Assembly (NCBI GenBank): GCA_963920575.1
Contig: OY986971.1
Location: forward strand, 14,498,492 to 14,562,491
Direction: 5' to 3'
DNA from: Narthecium ossifragum
Taxonomy: Eukaryota > Streptophyta > Magnoliopsida > Dioscoreales > Nartheciaceae
DNA: 64,000 bases
In this document: one piece after another, positions 36,426 to 48,617 of the stretch
Numbering within the stretch: the first letter of the stretch is position 1
Layout: each line of letters begins with the position of its first letter
The notes under the pieces: generated by a model
Seen by the model: the letters and a program-made list of their open reading frames with translations, nothing else
Databases searched by the model: none
Told to the model about the DNA's origin: nothing
Position numbers and translations under genes: made by a program

Positions 36426-38682
36426 TCCCCTCCCCCTTCGAAAAGTGCCTTGTTCTCAAGGCCGAAGTCAGGATAACGATCCAAGAAATCAGTGAATACC
36501 TCCCATGTGGCTTCAGCTGGACTATGGCCCTTCCAATGCACTAGAACTTCTTCAGTTTTCCAGGGAAGGTGCCGATGGTCAATAATAGCCTGGGAATACA
36601 GCTTGGGTTGCTCCTCTGAGGGGTCCGGAATCTCGGTGATGACAAGTACTTCCATTCCAATGTGCTTTTTCATAAGTGATACATGAAAAACGGGATGCAC
36701 CTTGGAATCTGATGGAAGACGAAGGCGATAGGCGATAGCTCCTATAAGCTCCAGTACCTCGTACGGCCCATAGAACTTCGCGGCGAGCTTCTGTGACTTG
36801 CGCTTGGCCACAGACTTCTGTCAATGGGGCTGTAACTTGACGTAGACCATCTCACCAATCTGAAACTTCACGTCTTGATGTCCACGATCATAAGTCTGCT
36901 TCATCCTGTTCTGGGCAGCTGCTAACCTTGACTTAACATCTGCTATCACTTGATCCCGTTCAACTAGGAAGTGATCTACAGCTACTGATCTGGCTGTCCC
37001 GGGTACATAGGAGAGGAGGGACGGTGGAGGTCTCCCATACACTACCTCGTAGGGTGTCCGCTGGATGCTGGCGTGCAACTAGTGTTATAGGTGTACTCCG
37101 CCCAAGTCAACCATTGGGTCCATTGTGTAGGACGATCACCTGAAAAACATCGTACGTACATCTCCAGGGATCGGTTTACTACCTCAGTTTGGCTATCCGT
37201 CTGGGGGTGGTATGTTGAGGAGAATCTGAGCTTGACTCCTTGCAATCTGAAGATCTCCTGTCAAAAGTTGTTGGTGAAGGTAGGATCTCGATCACAGACA
37301 ATGTTGGTTGGCATGCCATGGAGTTTGAACACTGTGTCGAAGAAAACTCGAGCTACTGAGTATGCCGTGTAGGGATGTCGTAGGGGAGCGAAGTATGCAT
37401 ATTTGGACAATCTGTCGATGACTACTAGAATGGTTGTGTACCCTCTAGAAGATGGGAGTCCGTCGATGAAGTCCATAGATACATCAGTCCATACCTCATG
37501 AGGGATGGGTAGGGGCTGGAGTAGGCCGGCTGGCTTAAGGGTCTCGGCCTTGTGTCGCTGGCAGCTGTCACACTGACGGATGAAATCCTTGATCCGCGCT
37601 TGAACACCCTTCCAGTAGAAGGTGGTTCGCAGCCGATGCCACATCTTGACAAACCCTTCATGTGTGCTGGAGTGTATGGTCGCCAAGATCTCTGGAATGA
37701 CTGGAGAGTTCTTCCTCAAGAAGATGCGGTCTTTGTGGAAGATGACTCCGTTGCGAACTGTCCATGGTCCCTTGATATCTCCGTTTTGCATGTTCTCAGC
37801 GAGCTTCTGCATCTCTACATTGGTTTTGACATCCTCCTGAATTGGTTCCAACCATTGAGGAACCGGACTAGAGATGGCAGCTATCGAGGGGGTTGATGCT
37901 ACCATGAGGGCAGGGCTGAACTCAGGTTGGCCGTGGGAGAGGTTGTCTGGGTCAGGAGGTAGAGGATCAGAAGTGGGTGACGGCAGCGGATTCTCCACCG
38001 TGGACTCGGTGGCTGGAAGAGCCACAAACACTTGGCCAATTTTCATGCAAAGTGAGGGTTCTCCATGCTCAGCTTGGACTGTGGTCTCCTCTTCTAGGCC
38101 AGCTTCAATGTCCTCTTCATGTACCTCGTCTTCGTGGCAATCATTGATAGCTTCTATCTTGTAGAGTTGCTTGCAACAGTGCCCCGGGGTATAGGGCTCG
38201 TCACATTGGAAGCAGAGTCCTTGTGATCTCCGTTGTTGCAGTTCATCTAGGGATAGCTATCTCCGTTGAGGTTGGACTGCAGTTTGAGTCTGACTAGGAG
38301 TCCTAGTTTGAGTAGGATTAGGAGTCCTAGTCGCACTCGAACTCCAGTTCACGGGCGTGGTATGGGCAGTGGGGGCTGGACGGTTAGGTGTGGTATGAGG
38401 AGGGTAGTAATGGGGCTGTGGAGGAGTTGGGTTGTAGGGTACATATGGAGGGGGCACAGGTGGCTGGTATGGAGGTGGGTGATAGGCCGGGTATAGGGGC
38501 TGATGTGGTGGGGGTGGAAGGATAGTGGAGCCAGGTGGTGGTGGAAAGGTGGTAGGGCCGGCCAGGGGTGTGGTGTGGGCCGGTTGAGCAGGGGGTTGGA
38601 TAGGAGGGATAGGACCTGGTCTAACCAAGACATAGTTGGGACTAGGGCAGGGTCCTCCTGGGTTAGGGACAGCTTCAGGTGG
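36266..38682 (-). pseudogene. Gag remnant, integrase and chromodomain of element B
   Basis: On the minus strand this reads: proline-rich Gag segment (38628-38350), CCHC zinc knuckle (CFQCDEPYTPGH), linker, integrase with HHCC finger and DDE core (38046-37050), C-terminal domain, and chromodomain (LVHWKGHSPAEATWE). The Gag capsid core present in C (about residues 190-370) is missing. Breaks relative to C are stops at 38257-38259, 37261-37263 and 36821-36823 and a one-base loss near 37080. From the family, integrase inserts cDNA and the chromodomain directs target choice. This copy is dead. No protease, reverse transcriptase or RNase H is encoded. Confidence 0.85.
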
Positions 38683-40898
38683 TGTCGCGCCCCGACCTGC
38701 GAAAGACCAACCGGGCCGGGCGACGCGAACTGAAACCTAACAAACCGCGGAAAAAAAATGGCGAGGGTTCCCTCTAACCTATTGGTCTCCCTAACAATTC
38801 ATCAAAGCCCCCAATTTAAAACAACAATTAAATAGCAGAACCTCGAACCACAGATTCAAAACCCAAAGTGTTTAATATACATATCCTCGGAGAGGGGAAG
38901 ATTCGAATACAACATTACTCCCGTAGGAGACTATCTAACATAGGGTAGAGAAACTGTAAAAGATCACCACCTCTCAGACTCCACCTGGCGCCGCCGCACC
39001 GCCGACCGACTGCCCCAGTAGGGGCCACAGAAGAAGAACTGACGCCTGCACCTGCAAAACGCAGCCCGGGTAGGAGTGAGCATAAAGCTCAGTAGAGTTC
39101 TACACTACGACACACAGAAGGAAGAGGGAAACGCAATAATGTCGCCTTCAAGTAAGACCTGGGTGTATACAGGGGTCCCATAACCCCATCGCGTGTCCCT
39201 GAGCCCAGGAACAACACTCAGTAAGCTCAACAAACACTGCTGACTCACATGCAAGAACCCGACACTACAGGTGGGAAAAGGCACCGCTGAGGGGGCCTCT
39301 CCTCCACTCAAGAGTCAACACAGTGGAACACCGGCTACACCTCAGCATCCGACTCGAGGCCGACACGACCTCTACAATCATCAAGCAACAAGTGTACCAG
39401 TCATCTGAGCCTATCATCGAATCGACTGGACATCACAATTCAAACCGGGTCCAAACTACCCAACCCCGGTCCTAGGGCTAAGTCCGAGCTTCCAGCCTCA
39501 GGACGGCGACCCACAGACCACCCACGCCCTAACCATGCAACTAATGCACAATCAATGTCATGTATGTTCATACACATATAATAAACAGTTCAAACATGCA
39601 ACACGATGCCAAACATTATACAAAGGGCCAGGCGCGGCACACTGCTCGCCAAGGGTGAACATGCCAAGCACAGGGCCTACTCAGATATAATAACATTTAT
39701 ATAAAGTGATAAAAAGCAACCCAATTTATCAACTTTAAGTATATGATCTATAATCTTCGGAAAACCATAATCGTCAATCCAACCGTCTGATTGATATGAA
39801 ACTTGATATGCCCACTCAACGGCATACCCCAAATAACATACTCGAAATCTAGATCGATCGGATAAATGATAGTAGATCAAAACATATAATTTCGGTAAAA
39901 CTCCAGATTTAACAATCTAAATCAAAATGTTATTAAAAATAATTTGGATAAAAACCAAACTTTTCAGATCTCATCTAAAGACCACTGAGATCATCCCTAC
40001 CAAAAATCAGCTCAATTAAACAATTAAAAACCACTTAAATACTCGGATTAAGGTGGCTGCCCTGTTCCTGAACAGCCAGCTCAAATAATTCACCAGAAAT
40101 TCGACAGAGCTCCAAAATTCATGAAACCACTTGCAATCGGCAGCTAACTCATCCATATACAACTTCTATGTATAACATAAACTCAGATCATACACGTACC
40201 GTTCTATATCAAAGCTAGAACACCACTGTTCTGATTAGAACAGTAAAATCCGAGAAAACCTCCATGAAAACATGCTCAAATCCATGTTAAATCTAATCCA
40301 ATTCCTACCAAACTTTAAATAGATTTTAATCAGTCCCATATACATCATCTAGTACACTTACATGAAGAACGAAACAAATAAACAGCAAGCACACACCCAA
40401 ACAAACCGTAACATAGAAACCTACCGATTACACGCTTTCCTTGGCTGAACCCCACAAATTTGAGCACCAATCTGGAATGAAATCAAGCCAGGGATCTTCC
40501 TCACGCTTCTAAGAATCCAACGAGCCCTCAAACACTCACTTTGGTGTCCGGAGGAGAGAGAACGGAGGGAGAGAAAACTCAGCCGGAAGAAGAAGAAGAG
40601 AGAAAAAGAGAAGAAGAAGAAGGGGGGTTATTATAGATGGTACTGTAGCTACAGTAGCCCCCCTACTGTAGCTACAGTACCGACTGGCTACAGTAGCCGC
40701 CAACTAGGGTGGTCGCGATCCGACTGCCCATCTCGATCCATCCCGATTGAGCTCTAATCGTCCGATCGAGAACGCCAATGAGAATCTAATCAATCACAAA
40801 TAACAATCAGCGGTTGAAACAACCCAACAAGGCATAATTTACCAAATTACCCTTGCGGTCTACAACGAGCCACAGGGGTAGAGGGACAGGTCCTCACA
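38683..40898 (-). repeat. 3' LTR of element D
   Basis: 2,216 bp. On the minus strand it starts TGTGAGGACCTG and ends GGGGCGCGACA. It holds a TATA-type motif (CTATAATAACC, complement of about 40627-40637) with two 16-bp palindromes just upstream. It includes segments missing in the 5' copy (about 39129-39165 and 40441-40500). Confidence 0.9.
40641..40679 (-). promoter_or_regulatory. Duplicated palindrome upstream of LTR D TATA box
   Basis: TACTGTAGCTACAGTA occurs at 40641-40656 and again at 40664-40679, separated by a GC run. A third half-site GGCTACAGTAGC follows at about 40686. Read on the element's strand they end only a few bases before CTATAATAACC. They could be a dimeric transcription-factor site or a cruciform. 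In the 5' LTR (47702-47766) one copy has decayed. Confidence 0.6.
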
Positions 40899-40971
40899 TC
40901 CTAATACCCTTAAAGGAAATCTCGTCCCGAGATTCGATAAGGGTAGGGCTCGGAACAACAAAACAGCTACA

Positions 40972-42174
40972 CTAGAAGACAGGATAAGAGGTACCTCGAG
41001 AAAAAAACAACTGCGAAAACTCATGCCGCATGCGCGCCTCGCGCTCCCAAGTCATCTCCTCGGTGCCTCTGTGCCTCCACGGTACCTTGACCAAGGGAAT
41101 CGTCTTGCCCCGCCAGACCTGATCCCTGAGGTCAAGTACCCGAACCGGCTGCTCAACAAAGCTCGCGTCTGCCTCAAACTCAATGTCATCCACCCTGATG
41201 ACATGAGACGGGTCTGGGTGATACTTCCTCAGCATCGACACATGGAAAGTCGGATGCACAGCAGACATGTGTTGAGGAAGATCCAGGCGGTAAGCTACCT
41301 TGCCGACCGTCTCTAAGATCTCGAACGGCCCGACAAACCTCGGCACCAACATACCACCTCTGCCAAACCTGACAGAACCTCTGTACGGCGATGCTCGCAA
41401 GAACACTCGGTCGCCGACTGCAAACTCCAACGGTCGTCGCCTCTGATCTGCATAACTCTTCTGCCGGCTCTGAGCCGTCAGAAGCCTCTGCCTGATCTGC
41501 ACTAACCTCTCTGACGACCGCCTGATGATGTCTGGACCGGTGAGTGAAGCCTCTCCAACCTCTGTCCAGCACACTGGGGAACGACACGGCCTACCATACA
41601 ACGCCTCGAAAGGTGCTACTCCAAGACTGGACTGGTAGCTGTTGTTGTAGGCGAACTCCACCAAGGGAACGTGGTCCTCCCAGCTGACTCCTGCGTCGAG
41701 GACACATGCTCTCAGCATGTCCTCTAAGATCTGGATAGTCCGCTCTGACTGTCCGTCGGTCTGCGGATGGAACGCCGTACTGAAAGTCAGGAGTGTGCCA
41801 ACTGCCTCCTGAAAGTCTCGCCAGAACCTACTGGTGAACCTGGGGTCACGGTCTGACACAATAGAAACTGGAACTCCGTGTAGTCTGACCACCTCTCTGA
41901 CGTACAAGCTGCCCAGCCTATCCATCGAGTCTGTCATCCGCATAGGCAGGAAGTGCGCCGATTTGGTCAATCGATCAGCGATGACCCAAATCGCGTCATT
42001 CCCCCTAGGAGATCTCGGTAGCCCGGTCACGAAGTCTATCGTGATGTTCTCCCACTTCCACTCAGCTAGTGGAAGCGGCTGAAGTAACCCCGGAGTCCGC
42101 TGGTGCTCTGCCTTGACATTCCAACAGGTAAGGCAGCGCGATACGAACTCCGTCACTGTCCTCTTCATCCCGCG
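40972..42174 (-). pseudogene. Integrase and chromodomain of element D
   Basis: About 400 codons are open after a TGA at 42175-42177. It includes the CLTC half of the zinc finger and the catalytic core, with Asp in TIDFVTGLP, Asp in SDRDPRF and Glu in GQSERT. The GPFEIL C-terminal domain follows, then a chromodomain-like end (PWRHRGTEEMTWE). All three DDE residues are visible. From the family, it would join LTR cDNA to chromosomal DNA. The start is not independent, since it is the tail of a polyprotein. The frame ends 74 bases before the 3' LTR. Confidence 0.88.
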
Positions 42175-43284
42175 TCACCAGAACTGTCGCCGAAGATCCT
42201 GGTACATCTTGGTGCCGCCGGGATGAACTGCAAAACGAGAGTGGTGGAACTCTCGTAGGACGTCATCTCGTAGAACTGGATCTGCTGGAACCGCTACTCT
42301 GCCTCTGAACCGTAGCCCTCCGTCTGACAATACTGTCCAGTCTCCGTCTGCGCCAGCTGTGCCCGCTGCTGTGCGTAGATCCTCGAGCTCTGGGTCACTG
42401 TGCTGTGCCTCCAACACTCTGGCTAGAACTGCTGGCATACTCTGCACTGCATAGAGGAAGCTGTTGGATCCCCGATCCTCAAACTCAAGCCCCAACTGAC
42501 CCGCTGTCTCTAGAGCCTGCCACTGCCACACTGACAACCCTGCAGCTGCTGCTCTGGTGTCTCTCACTTGTCTGCTCAATTTGTATGCTACGACGTTTGC
42601 CTTACCAGGATGGTAATGCAACTCGAAGTCGTAGTCCTCCAGTAGCTCCATCCAGCGTCGCTGCCTCAGGTTGAGGTCACGTTGGGTGAAAACGTGCCTC
42701 AAGCTCTTATGGTCCGAGAAGACTGAGAACTTCTCGCCATAGAGATAATGCCGCCAGGTCTTCAGGGCGAAGACCACCGCTGCTAGCTCCAAGTCATGAG
42801 TCGGGTAGTTCCTCTCATAGTTCTTCAGCTGACGAGAACCATAGAAAACTACGTGGCCCTGCTGCATGAGGACACACCCCAAACCCTCACCGCTGGCGTC
42901 GCAGTAAACACTGTAACCAACGCCTCGCTCGGGGACGATCAGCACCAGCGCACTGGTCAACCTGGTCCTCAGCTCCACGAAGGCTCGCTCACAAGCATCA
43001 TCCCACACGAACGGGACGGCCTTCTGTGTCAGTCTGGTCAACGGTCCGGCAACTTTGGAGAAGTCTCGCACGAACTGCCTGTAGTAACCCGCCAGGCCTA
43101 AGAAGCTACGGACCTTTAACACCGTCTTCGGTCTCTGCCACTGTACCACTGCCTTGACCTTGGCCGGGTCAACTGAGATCCCTGCTGCTGACAACACGTG
43201 TCCAAGGAATCCCACCTGTGCAAGCCAGAACTCGCACTTGGAAGCCTTGGCATAAAGCCGATGCTCCCGAAGTAGCTGCAACAC
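42175..43284 (-). pseudogene. Reverse transcriptase end and RNase H of element D
   Basis: The frame resumes after a one-base shift near 43286. It covers the RT thumb and connection ([22 protein letters not shown]), then RNase H with the Asp in VYCDASGEG, Glu in THDLELAAV and Asp in FSDHKSL. The usual end-of-RNase H motif is altered (NVVAYKLSR). It then reaches the first part of the integrase finger ([11 protein letters not shown]). It ends at TGA 42175-42177. RNase H would remove the RNA template during cDNA synthesis. Inactive as encoded. Confidence 0.88.
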
Positions 43285-43285
43285 T

Positions 43286-45098
43286 GTCGCAAGTGTCGCT
43301 CGTGCTCCGCCTCCGACCGGGAGTAGATAAGGATGTCGTCGACGAACACCACCACAAACTCATCTAGGAAAGGCCGGAAGATCCTCTGCATGAGATCCAT
43401 GAATGCTGCTGGTGCGTTCGTCAGCCCAAACGGCATCACCACAAACTCGTACAGGCCGTACCAAGTCCGAAAAGCCGTCTTCGGGATGTCGCAATCCCGA
43501 ACCCTAAACTGGTGGTAGCCGGTGCGGAGGTCGATCTTCGAGAACACTAAAGATCCTCGCAGCTGGTCAAACAAGTCATCGATCCTCGGCATCGGATACC
43601 GGTTCTTCACCGTCACGCTGTTGAGCCGCCTGTAGTCTATGCAAAGTCGAAGGGTACCATCCTTCTTCTTCGTGAACAACACTGGCGCCCCCCAGGGAGA
43701 CATGCTGGGACGGATGAAACCTTTGCTGGTAAGCTCGTCTAGCTGGGTCCTCAACTCACTCTGCTCTGCTGGTGCCATCCTGAAAGCTGGGAGGGAGATC
43801 GGTGCGGTACCCGGTACTAAGTCGATCTCAAAATCGACCTCTCTGGGAGGTGGAAGCCCTGGCAACACCTCGGGAAACACATCGGTGTAGTCACACACGA
43901 TCCTGGGGAAACTGCTCTGCTGCACTCCCTCTGACCCAAACAGGGACAGGCTGGCCAGCAAGGCTGAAAGCTCGCTGCCACGCCTTTCCACACCACAAGT
44001 GAAGGAATCGGCTGAAAACCGATCCCCCAACAACACAAATTGTGTCCCATCGGGTGTCCAAGCGACCACCCTCCGGCGACCACAGTCGATGATAGCCCGG
44101 TATGTTGCTAACCAGTCCATACCGAGTATTACATCGAAGCCTGTCATGTTTAGCACCCGCAGGTCTAGATAGACACGGAGGCCTCCAACCTCCAAAGAAC
44201 AAGATCGGCAGACCCGGTCTACCCTGATTGTGCCGCCGATCGGTGAGTCTACAGACTGTGCCACCTCTAGCCAACTCGTCTCTAATCCTAGCGATGCCAC
44301 ACACATGCTAGCAATATAGGAATGAGACGCCCCAGAGTCTATCAGCATATCTACTAAAGAACTAGAAAGATGAAAGATACCTCTGAGGACGGTTGGCTCT
44401 GCCGCTGCCTGCTGATACTGCTGCGGCTGCTGGTACTGCAACGGCTGCTGGTACTGTGGTGGCGGTTGATACTGCGGTGGCGGCTGATACAGCTGGACGG
44501 TGTCCTGCCGCTCGTGAACTGGGAGGGCAAACACCTGCCCCCACTGCCCGCCTCTGCCTTTGGGACGCCCTGGCCCGTGTCCACCCCCGCTCCCCTGCCA
44601 GGCACCGGACCCTCCGCCTCTACTGCCTTGCGGCATAGCGCTCTGTGCTCCTCGTGAAGTGCAGTCTCTACGGTAGTGCCCCGGCTGCCCGCACAGGTAG
44701 CAAGTGACTGACGCGCCAGGCTGTCGTCCCTGGTCTCCCCCTGACGAAGACTGCCCAGATGGCCCGGCCGTCAGTAGAAACGGAGCTGGTGGGCTCGGTA
44801 GTGGCTGATGGTACTGCGGTGCACGCTGCGGCCGCTGCTGAAAGGGCCGCTGACGCCACGGCTGCCCCCTACCGAAGCCCCCTCTGCCCTGGGGTCGCTG
44901 CTGCGCACTGGTGAGGGGCGCCGGTGGAACTGCATGGCGTCTCTCGTCCTGCAACTGCGCCTCCACAACTAAGGCGCAGTTCAGAACTGCTGAGTGCATC
45001 TGGAAGCGGTGGGAACACGTCTCACGCCTGATCTCTGGACGAAAACCCCACTCAAACTGCCGTGCCCTGGCTACTGAATCTGCTGCCACTGCCCCCAC
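43286..45098 (-). pseudogene. Gag C-terminus, protease and reverse transcriptase of element D
   Basis: About 600 codons are open. Order: end of the Gag core ([12 protein letters not shown]), CCHC zinc knuckle [14 protein letters not shown] (44702-44661), a Tyr/Gln/Pro repeat tract, aspartic protease ([11 protein letters not shown], near 44340), then reverse transcriptase with [22 protein letters not shown] and the active-site FVDD box (near 43345). The frame is lost near 43286. The open start is not a true initiation site. It continues from gag across two stops at 45132-45137. Confidence 0.9.
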
Positions 45099-45131
45099 GA
45101 AACGGACTACGTGAGTGAACCGGGTGGCATA

Positions 45132-45673
45132 CTACTACACAGAGCGAGTACCCTGCAAGAGGGACTGATACTCACGAGACAAGGCGTCACGCGTACTCTC
45201 CGGGAAGTACGCGTCCAAGAACAATGCCCTGAACTCCTCCCACGTCGGCTGCTCTCCGCCACAGTGTGCTGGGCAGTGCACCACCAGTCAAGGGCGTCAC
45301 CATCGAGCTGGAACACCGCGAGGGTGACCCGGATTCGGCCATCCCCGACGAAAAGAGCGTCGAGAACACGCGTGACTCCTCGGAGCCAGCTGTCTGCCGT
45401 GGTCGGATCTCCAGTCTCACCGCTGAACCTAGGCGGGTTTAGCCGCTGGAAGTCCATCATGACCGCTGCCGCGGTCCGCCCGTCGACCGGAGCGAGGACC
45501 CCCTCCTCGGCGAGAGGGGCCTCCTCCCGTGCGACCGCAACCGTCGCTGGTGATGGTCCAGTCCGTCGAGCTCTGACCATCCTGACAGGTGCTACCCTGT
45601 CTGGTCGAGCGGGCCGACCAGGTCGTGCCCCACCTCGACCAACAACCGAAGGTCGGTCTTGAGCTCCCGACAT
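45132..45673 (-). pseudogene. gag N-terminus of element D
   Basis: It starts at ATG 45673 (MSGAQDRPS), about 165 bases after the primer site. It has an Arg/Pro-rich N-terminus, then the Gag core MDFQRLNPPRFSG and LDWW. A frameshift near 45270-45290 breaks it, and two tandem TAG codons at 45132-45137 follow, where element H has CAG CAG. It would encode the capsid and matrix-like part of the particle. Confidence 0.85.
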
Positions 45674-45835
45674 CTGTGCAATCACCAACGACAACGAGCG
45701 TTCACTCGTCAGAAGCCGCAAAAACAAGGCAACACAAATAGAAAGCGAAAAAGCACAACACATCAAAGGGAGCAACCCATTCCACGCTCAATCTCAACCG
45801 AATCCTGATCCTAAACCCTGGGATCTACAACCTAT

Positions 45836-45847
45836 GCTCTGATACCA
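45836..45847 (-). other. Primer binding site of element D
   Basis: The minus strand reads TGGTATCAGAGC, three bases after the 5' LTR. It is a 12-base match to the initiator tRNA-Met 3' end. Confidence 0.9.
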
Positions 45848-45850
45848 AGC

Positions 45851-47983
45851 TGTCGAGCCCCGACCAGCGAAAGCCCAACCGGGCGGGGCGACGTGAACTG
45901 AAACCTAACAAACCGCAGAAAAATAATGGTGAGGGTTCCCTCTAACCTATTGGTCTCCCTAACAATTCATCAAAACCCCCAATTTAAAACAATAATTAAA
46001 TAGCAAAACCTCGGACTACAGATTCAAAACCCAAAGTGTTTAATATACATATCCTCGGAGAGGGGAAGATTCGAATACAACATTACTCCCGTAGGAGACT
46101 ATCTAACATAGGGTAGAAAAACTGTAAAAGATCATCACCTCTCAGACTCCGCCTGGCGCCGCCCGACTGCCCGGTAGGGGCCACAGAAGAAGAACTGACG
46201 CCTGCACCTGCAAAACGCAGCCCGGGTAGGAGTGAGCATAAAGCTCTGTAGGGTTCTACACTACGACACACAGAAAGGAAGAGGGAAACGCAGGGGTCCA
46301 ATAACCCCACCGCGTGTCCCTGAGGCCCAGGAGCAGCACTCAGTAAGCTCAACAAACACTGCTGACTCACATGCATGAACCCGACACTGCAGGCGGGAAA
46401 AGGCACCGCTGAGGGGGCCTCTCCTCCACTCAAGAGTCAACACAGTGGAACACCGGCTACACCTCAGCATCTGACTCGAGGCCGACACGACCTCTACAAT
46501 CATCAAGCAACAAGTGTACCAGTCATCTGAGCCTATCATCGAATCGACTGGACATCACAATTCAAACCGGGTCCAAACTACCCAACCCCGGTCGTAGGGC
46601 TAAGTCCGAGCTTCCAGCCTCAGGACGGCGACCCACAGATCACCCACGCCCTAACCATGCAACTAATGCACAATCAATGTCATGTATGTTCATACACATA
46701 TAATAAACAGTTCAAACATGCAACACGATGCCAAACATTATACAAAGGGCCAGGCGCAACACACTGCTCGCCAAGGGTGAACATGCCAAGCACAGGGCCT
46801 ACTCAGATATAATAACATTTATATAAAGCGATAAAAAGCAACCCAATTTATCAACTTTCAGTATATGATCTATAATCTTTGGAAAACTATAATCATCAAT
46901 CCAACCGTCTGATTGATGTGAAACTTGATATGCCCACTCAACGGCATACCCCAAATAACATACTCGAAATCTGGATCGATCGGATAAACGATAATAGATC
47001 AAAACATATAATTTCCGTAAAACTCCAGATTTAACAATCTAAATCAAAATGTTATTAAAACAAATTTGGATTAAAACCAAACTTTGCAGATCTCATCTAA
47101 AGACCACTGAGATCATCCCTACCAAAAATCAGCTCAATTAAACAATTAAAAACCACTTAAATACTCGGATTAAGGTGGCTGCCCTGTTCCTGCACAGCCA
47201 GCTCAAATAATTCACCAGAATTCCACAGAGCTCCAAAATTCATGAAACCACTTGCAATCGGCAGCTAACTCATCCATATACAACTTCTATGTATAACATA
47301 AACTCAGATCATACACGTACCGTTCTATATCAAAGCTAGAACACCACTGTTCTGATTAGAACAGTAAAATCTGAGAAAACCTCCATGAAAACATGCTCAA
47401 ATCCATGTTAAATCAAATCCAATTCCTACCAAACTTTAAATAGATGTTAATCAGTCCCATATACATCATCTAGTACACTTACATGAAGAACAAAACAAAT
47501 AAACAACAAGCACACACCCAAACAAACCGTAACATAGAACCCTACTGATTGCACGCTTTCCTCGGCTTCTAAGAATCCAACGAGCCCTCAAACACTCACT
47601 TTGGTGGCCGGAGGAGAGAGAACGGAGGGAGAGAAAACTCAGCCGGAAGAAGGAGAAGAGAGAAAAAGAGAAGAAGAAGAATAAGGGGGGTTATTATACA
47701 CGGTACTGTAGCTACTGTAGCCGCCCCCTACTGTAGCTACAGTACCAACTGGCTACAGTAGCCGCTAGCTAGGGTGGTCACGATCCGACTGCCCATCTCG
47801 ATCCTTCCCGATCGAGCTCCGATCGTCCGATCGAGAACGCTTATGAGAATCTAATCAAACACAAATAACAATCAGAGGCCGTGTGTGCACACGCGGGTGT
47901 GAAACAACCGAACAAGATGCAATTTATCAAATTGCCCTTGCGGTCTACAACGAGCCACAGGGGTAGAGGGACAGGTCCTCACA
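45851..47983 (-). repeat. 5' LTR of element D
   Basis: 2,133 bp, collinear with 38683-40898 but lacking about 36 bp near 46290 and about 60 bp near 47563. The end next to the primer site has changed from GCGCGACA to GCTCGACA. Confidence 0.9.
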
Positions 47984-47988
47984 GGTGG

Positions 47989-48270
47989 AGTCCTAGGAGA
48001 AGTAGGGTTCATGGTAGGAGGTGGATTAGGGTTAGGGTTACCTCCAGGTTCTCCTGTGGCTCCCTGATTTCGCCCTTGCATTTGTATTGTCATGAAGGCA
48101 AGTCTCTCCGAAATCCCTACGGTGATGATTTGCATCTCCCGCTGTAAATTCCGCATCTCCAACTGCGCGGTTTCGAACGTCCGCAGCGACCTGTGGATGC
48201 CTTCTATCTCTCCTCTGGTTACGGGGCTTTCCCGCTCCTGGGAAGTACTCACGGTGGTATCTCCTGCCAT
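47989..48270 (-). pseudogene. gag N-terminus of element B
   Basis: It starts at ATG 48270 (MAGDTTVSTS) and continues to the D insertion point at 47988. The rest resumes at 38682. Upstream codons without an ATG read the same SVGCAAQSL peptide across the primer-site leader as element C, confirming homology. It contains a helical segment (ERESPVTRGE onwards) and an Asn-Pro repeat. It is non-functional because a 9.3-kb element splits it. Confidence 0.8.
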
Positions 48271-48316
48271 TAGCGCAGCTTTTAGAAGGCTTTGGGCGGC
48301 ACAGCCGACGGAACGG

Positions 48317-48329
48317 AGCTTTGATACCA
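48317..48329 (-). other. Primer binding site of element B (mutated)
   Basis: The minus strand reads TGGTATCAAAGC, three bases after the LTR end (AACA|ACT). One base differs from the initiator tRNA-Met complement TGGTATCAGAGC seen in C and D, a G-to-A change. Confidence 0.7.
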
Positions 48330-48617
48330 AGTTGTTATGATACACCTTCGCTCGGGCTTTCGTACCTGGTCTCTTGCCTGGTCTCGGATCCTCCTTAGCC
48401 AAATCTATGGCTAAGTCGAGAGATACCTTTAATGTTTTAGGAGAAGGACCCTAGGTATTCGACGAGGAAGGCGAAGACTGGAGAAGGAAGAGACGGATGA
48501 TAAGAGGGATACCTTGCAGCTTCCTCTATGGTTGGCTGACTTCTCTTGGAGATCCAAGCCAAGGGAGGTGGCGGAGGAGGTGCGGCTGCCAAGGATGGAC
48601 GCCGGCGATGGGGACGT

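Larger units (their letters stand above)
38683..47983 (-). mobile_element. Element D: full-length Tekay/Del-like Ty3/gypsy, minus strand
   Basis: 9,301 bp, flanked by a perfect GGTGG duplication (38678-38682 and 47984-47988) and inserted in the gag of element B. Minus-strand order is 5' LTR (47983-45851), primer site, gag, protease, reverse transcriptase, RNase H, integrase, 3' LTR (40898-38683). Domain order and the chromodomain-like C-terminus place it among chromoviruses, Tekay/Del-like by its Gag (MDFQRLNPPRFSG). All domains are present but several stops and frameshifts make it non-autonomous now. The LTRs differ by scattered substitutions and two indels of roughly 35-60 bp. Confidence 0.9.

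Noticed and set aside
43333..44657. Plus-strand frames opposite the pol of element D
   Set aside because: They are antisense shadows of the protease-reverse transcriptase frame.
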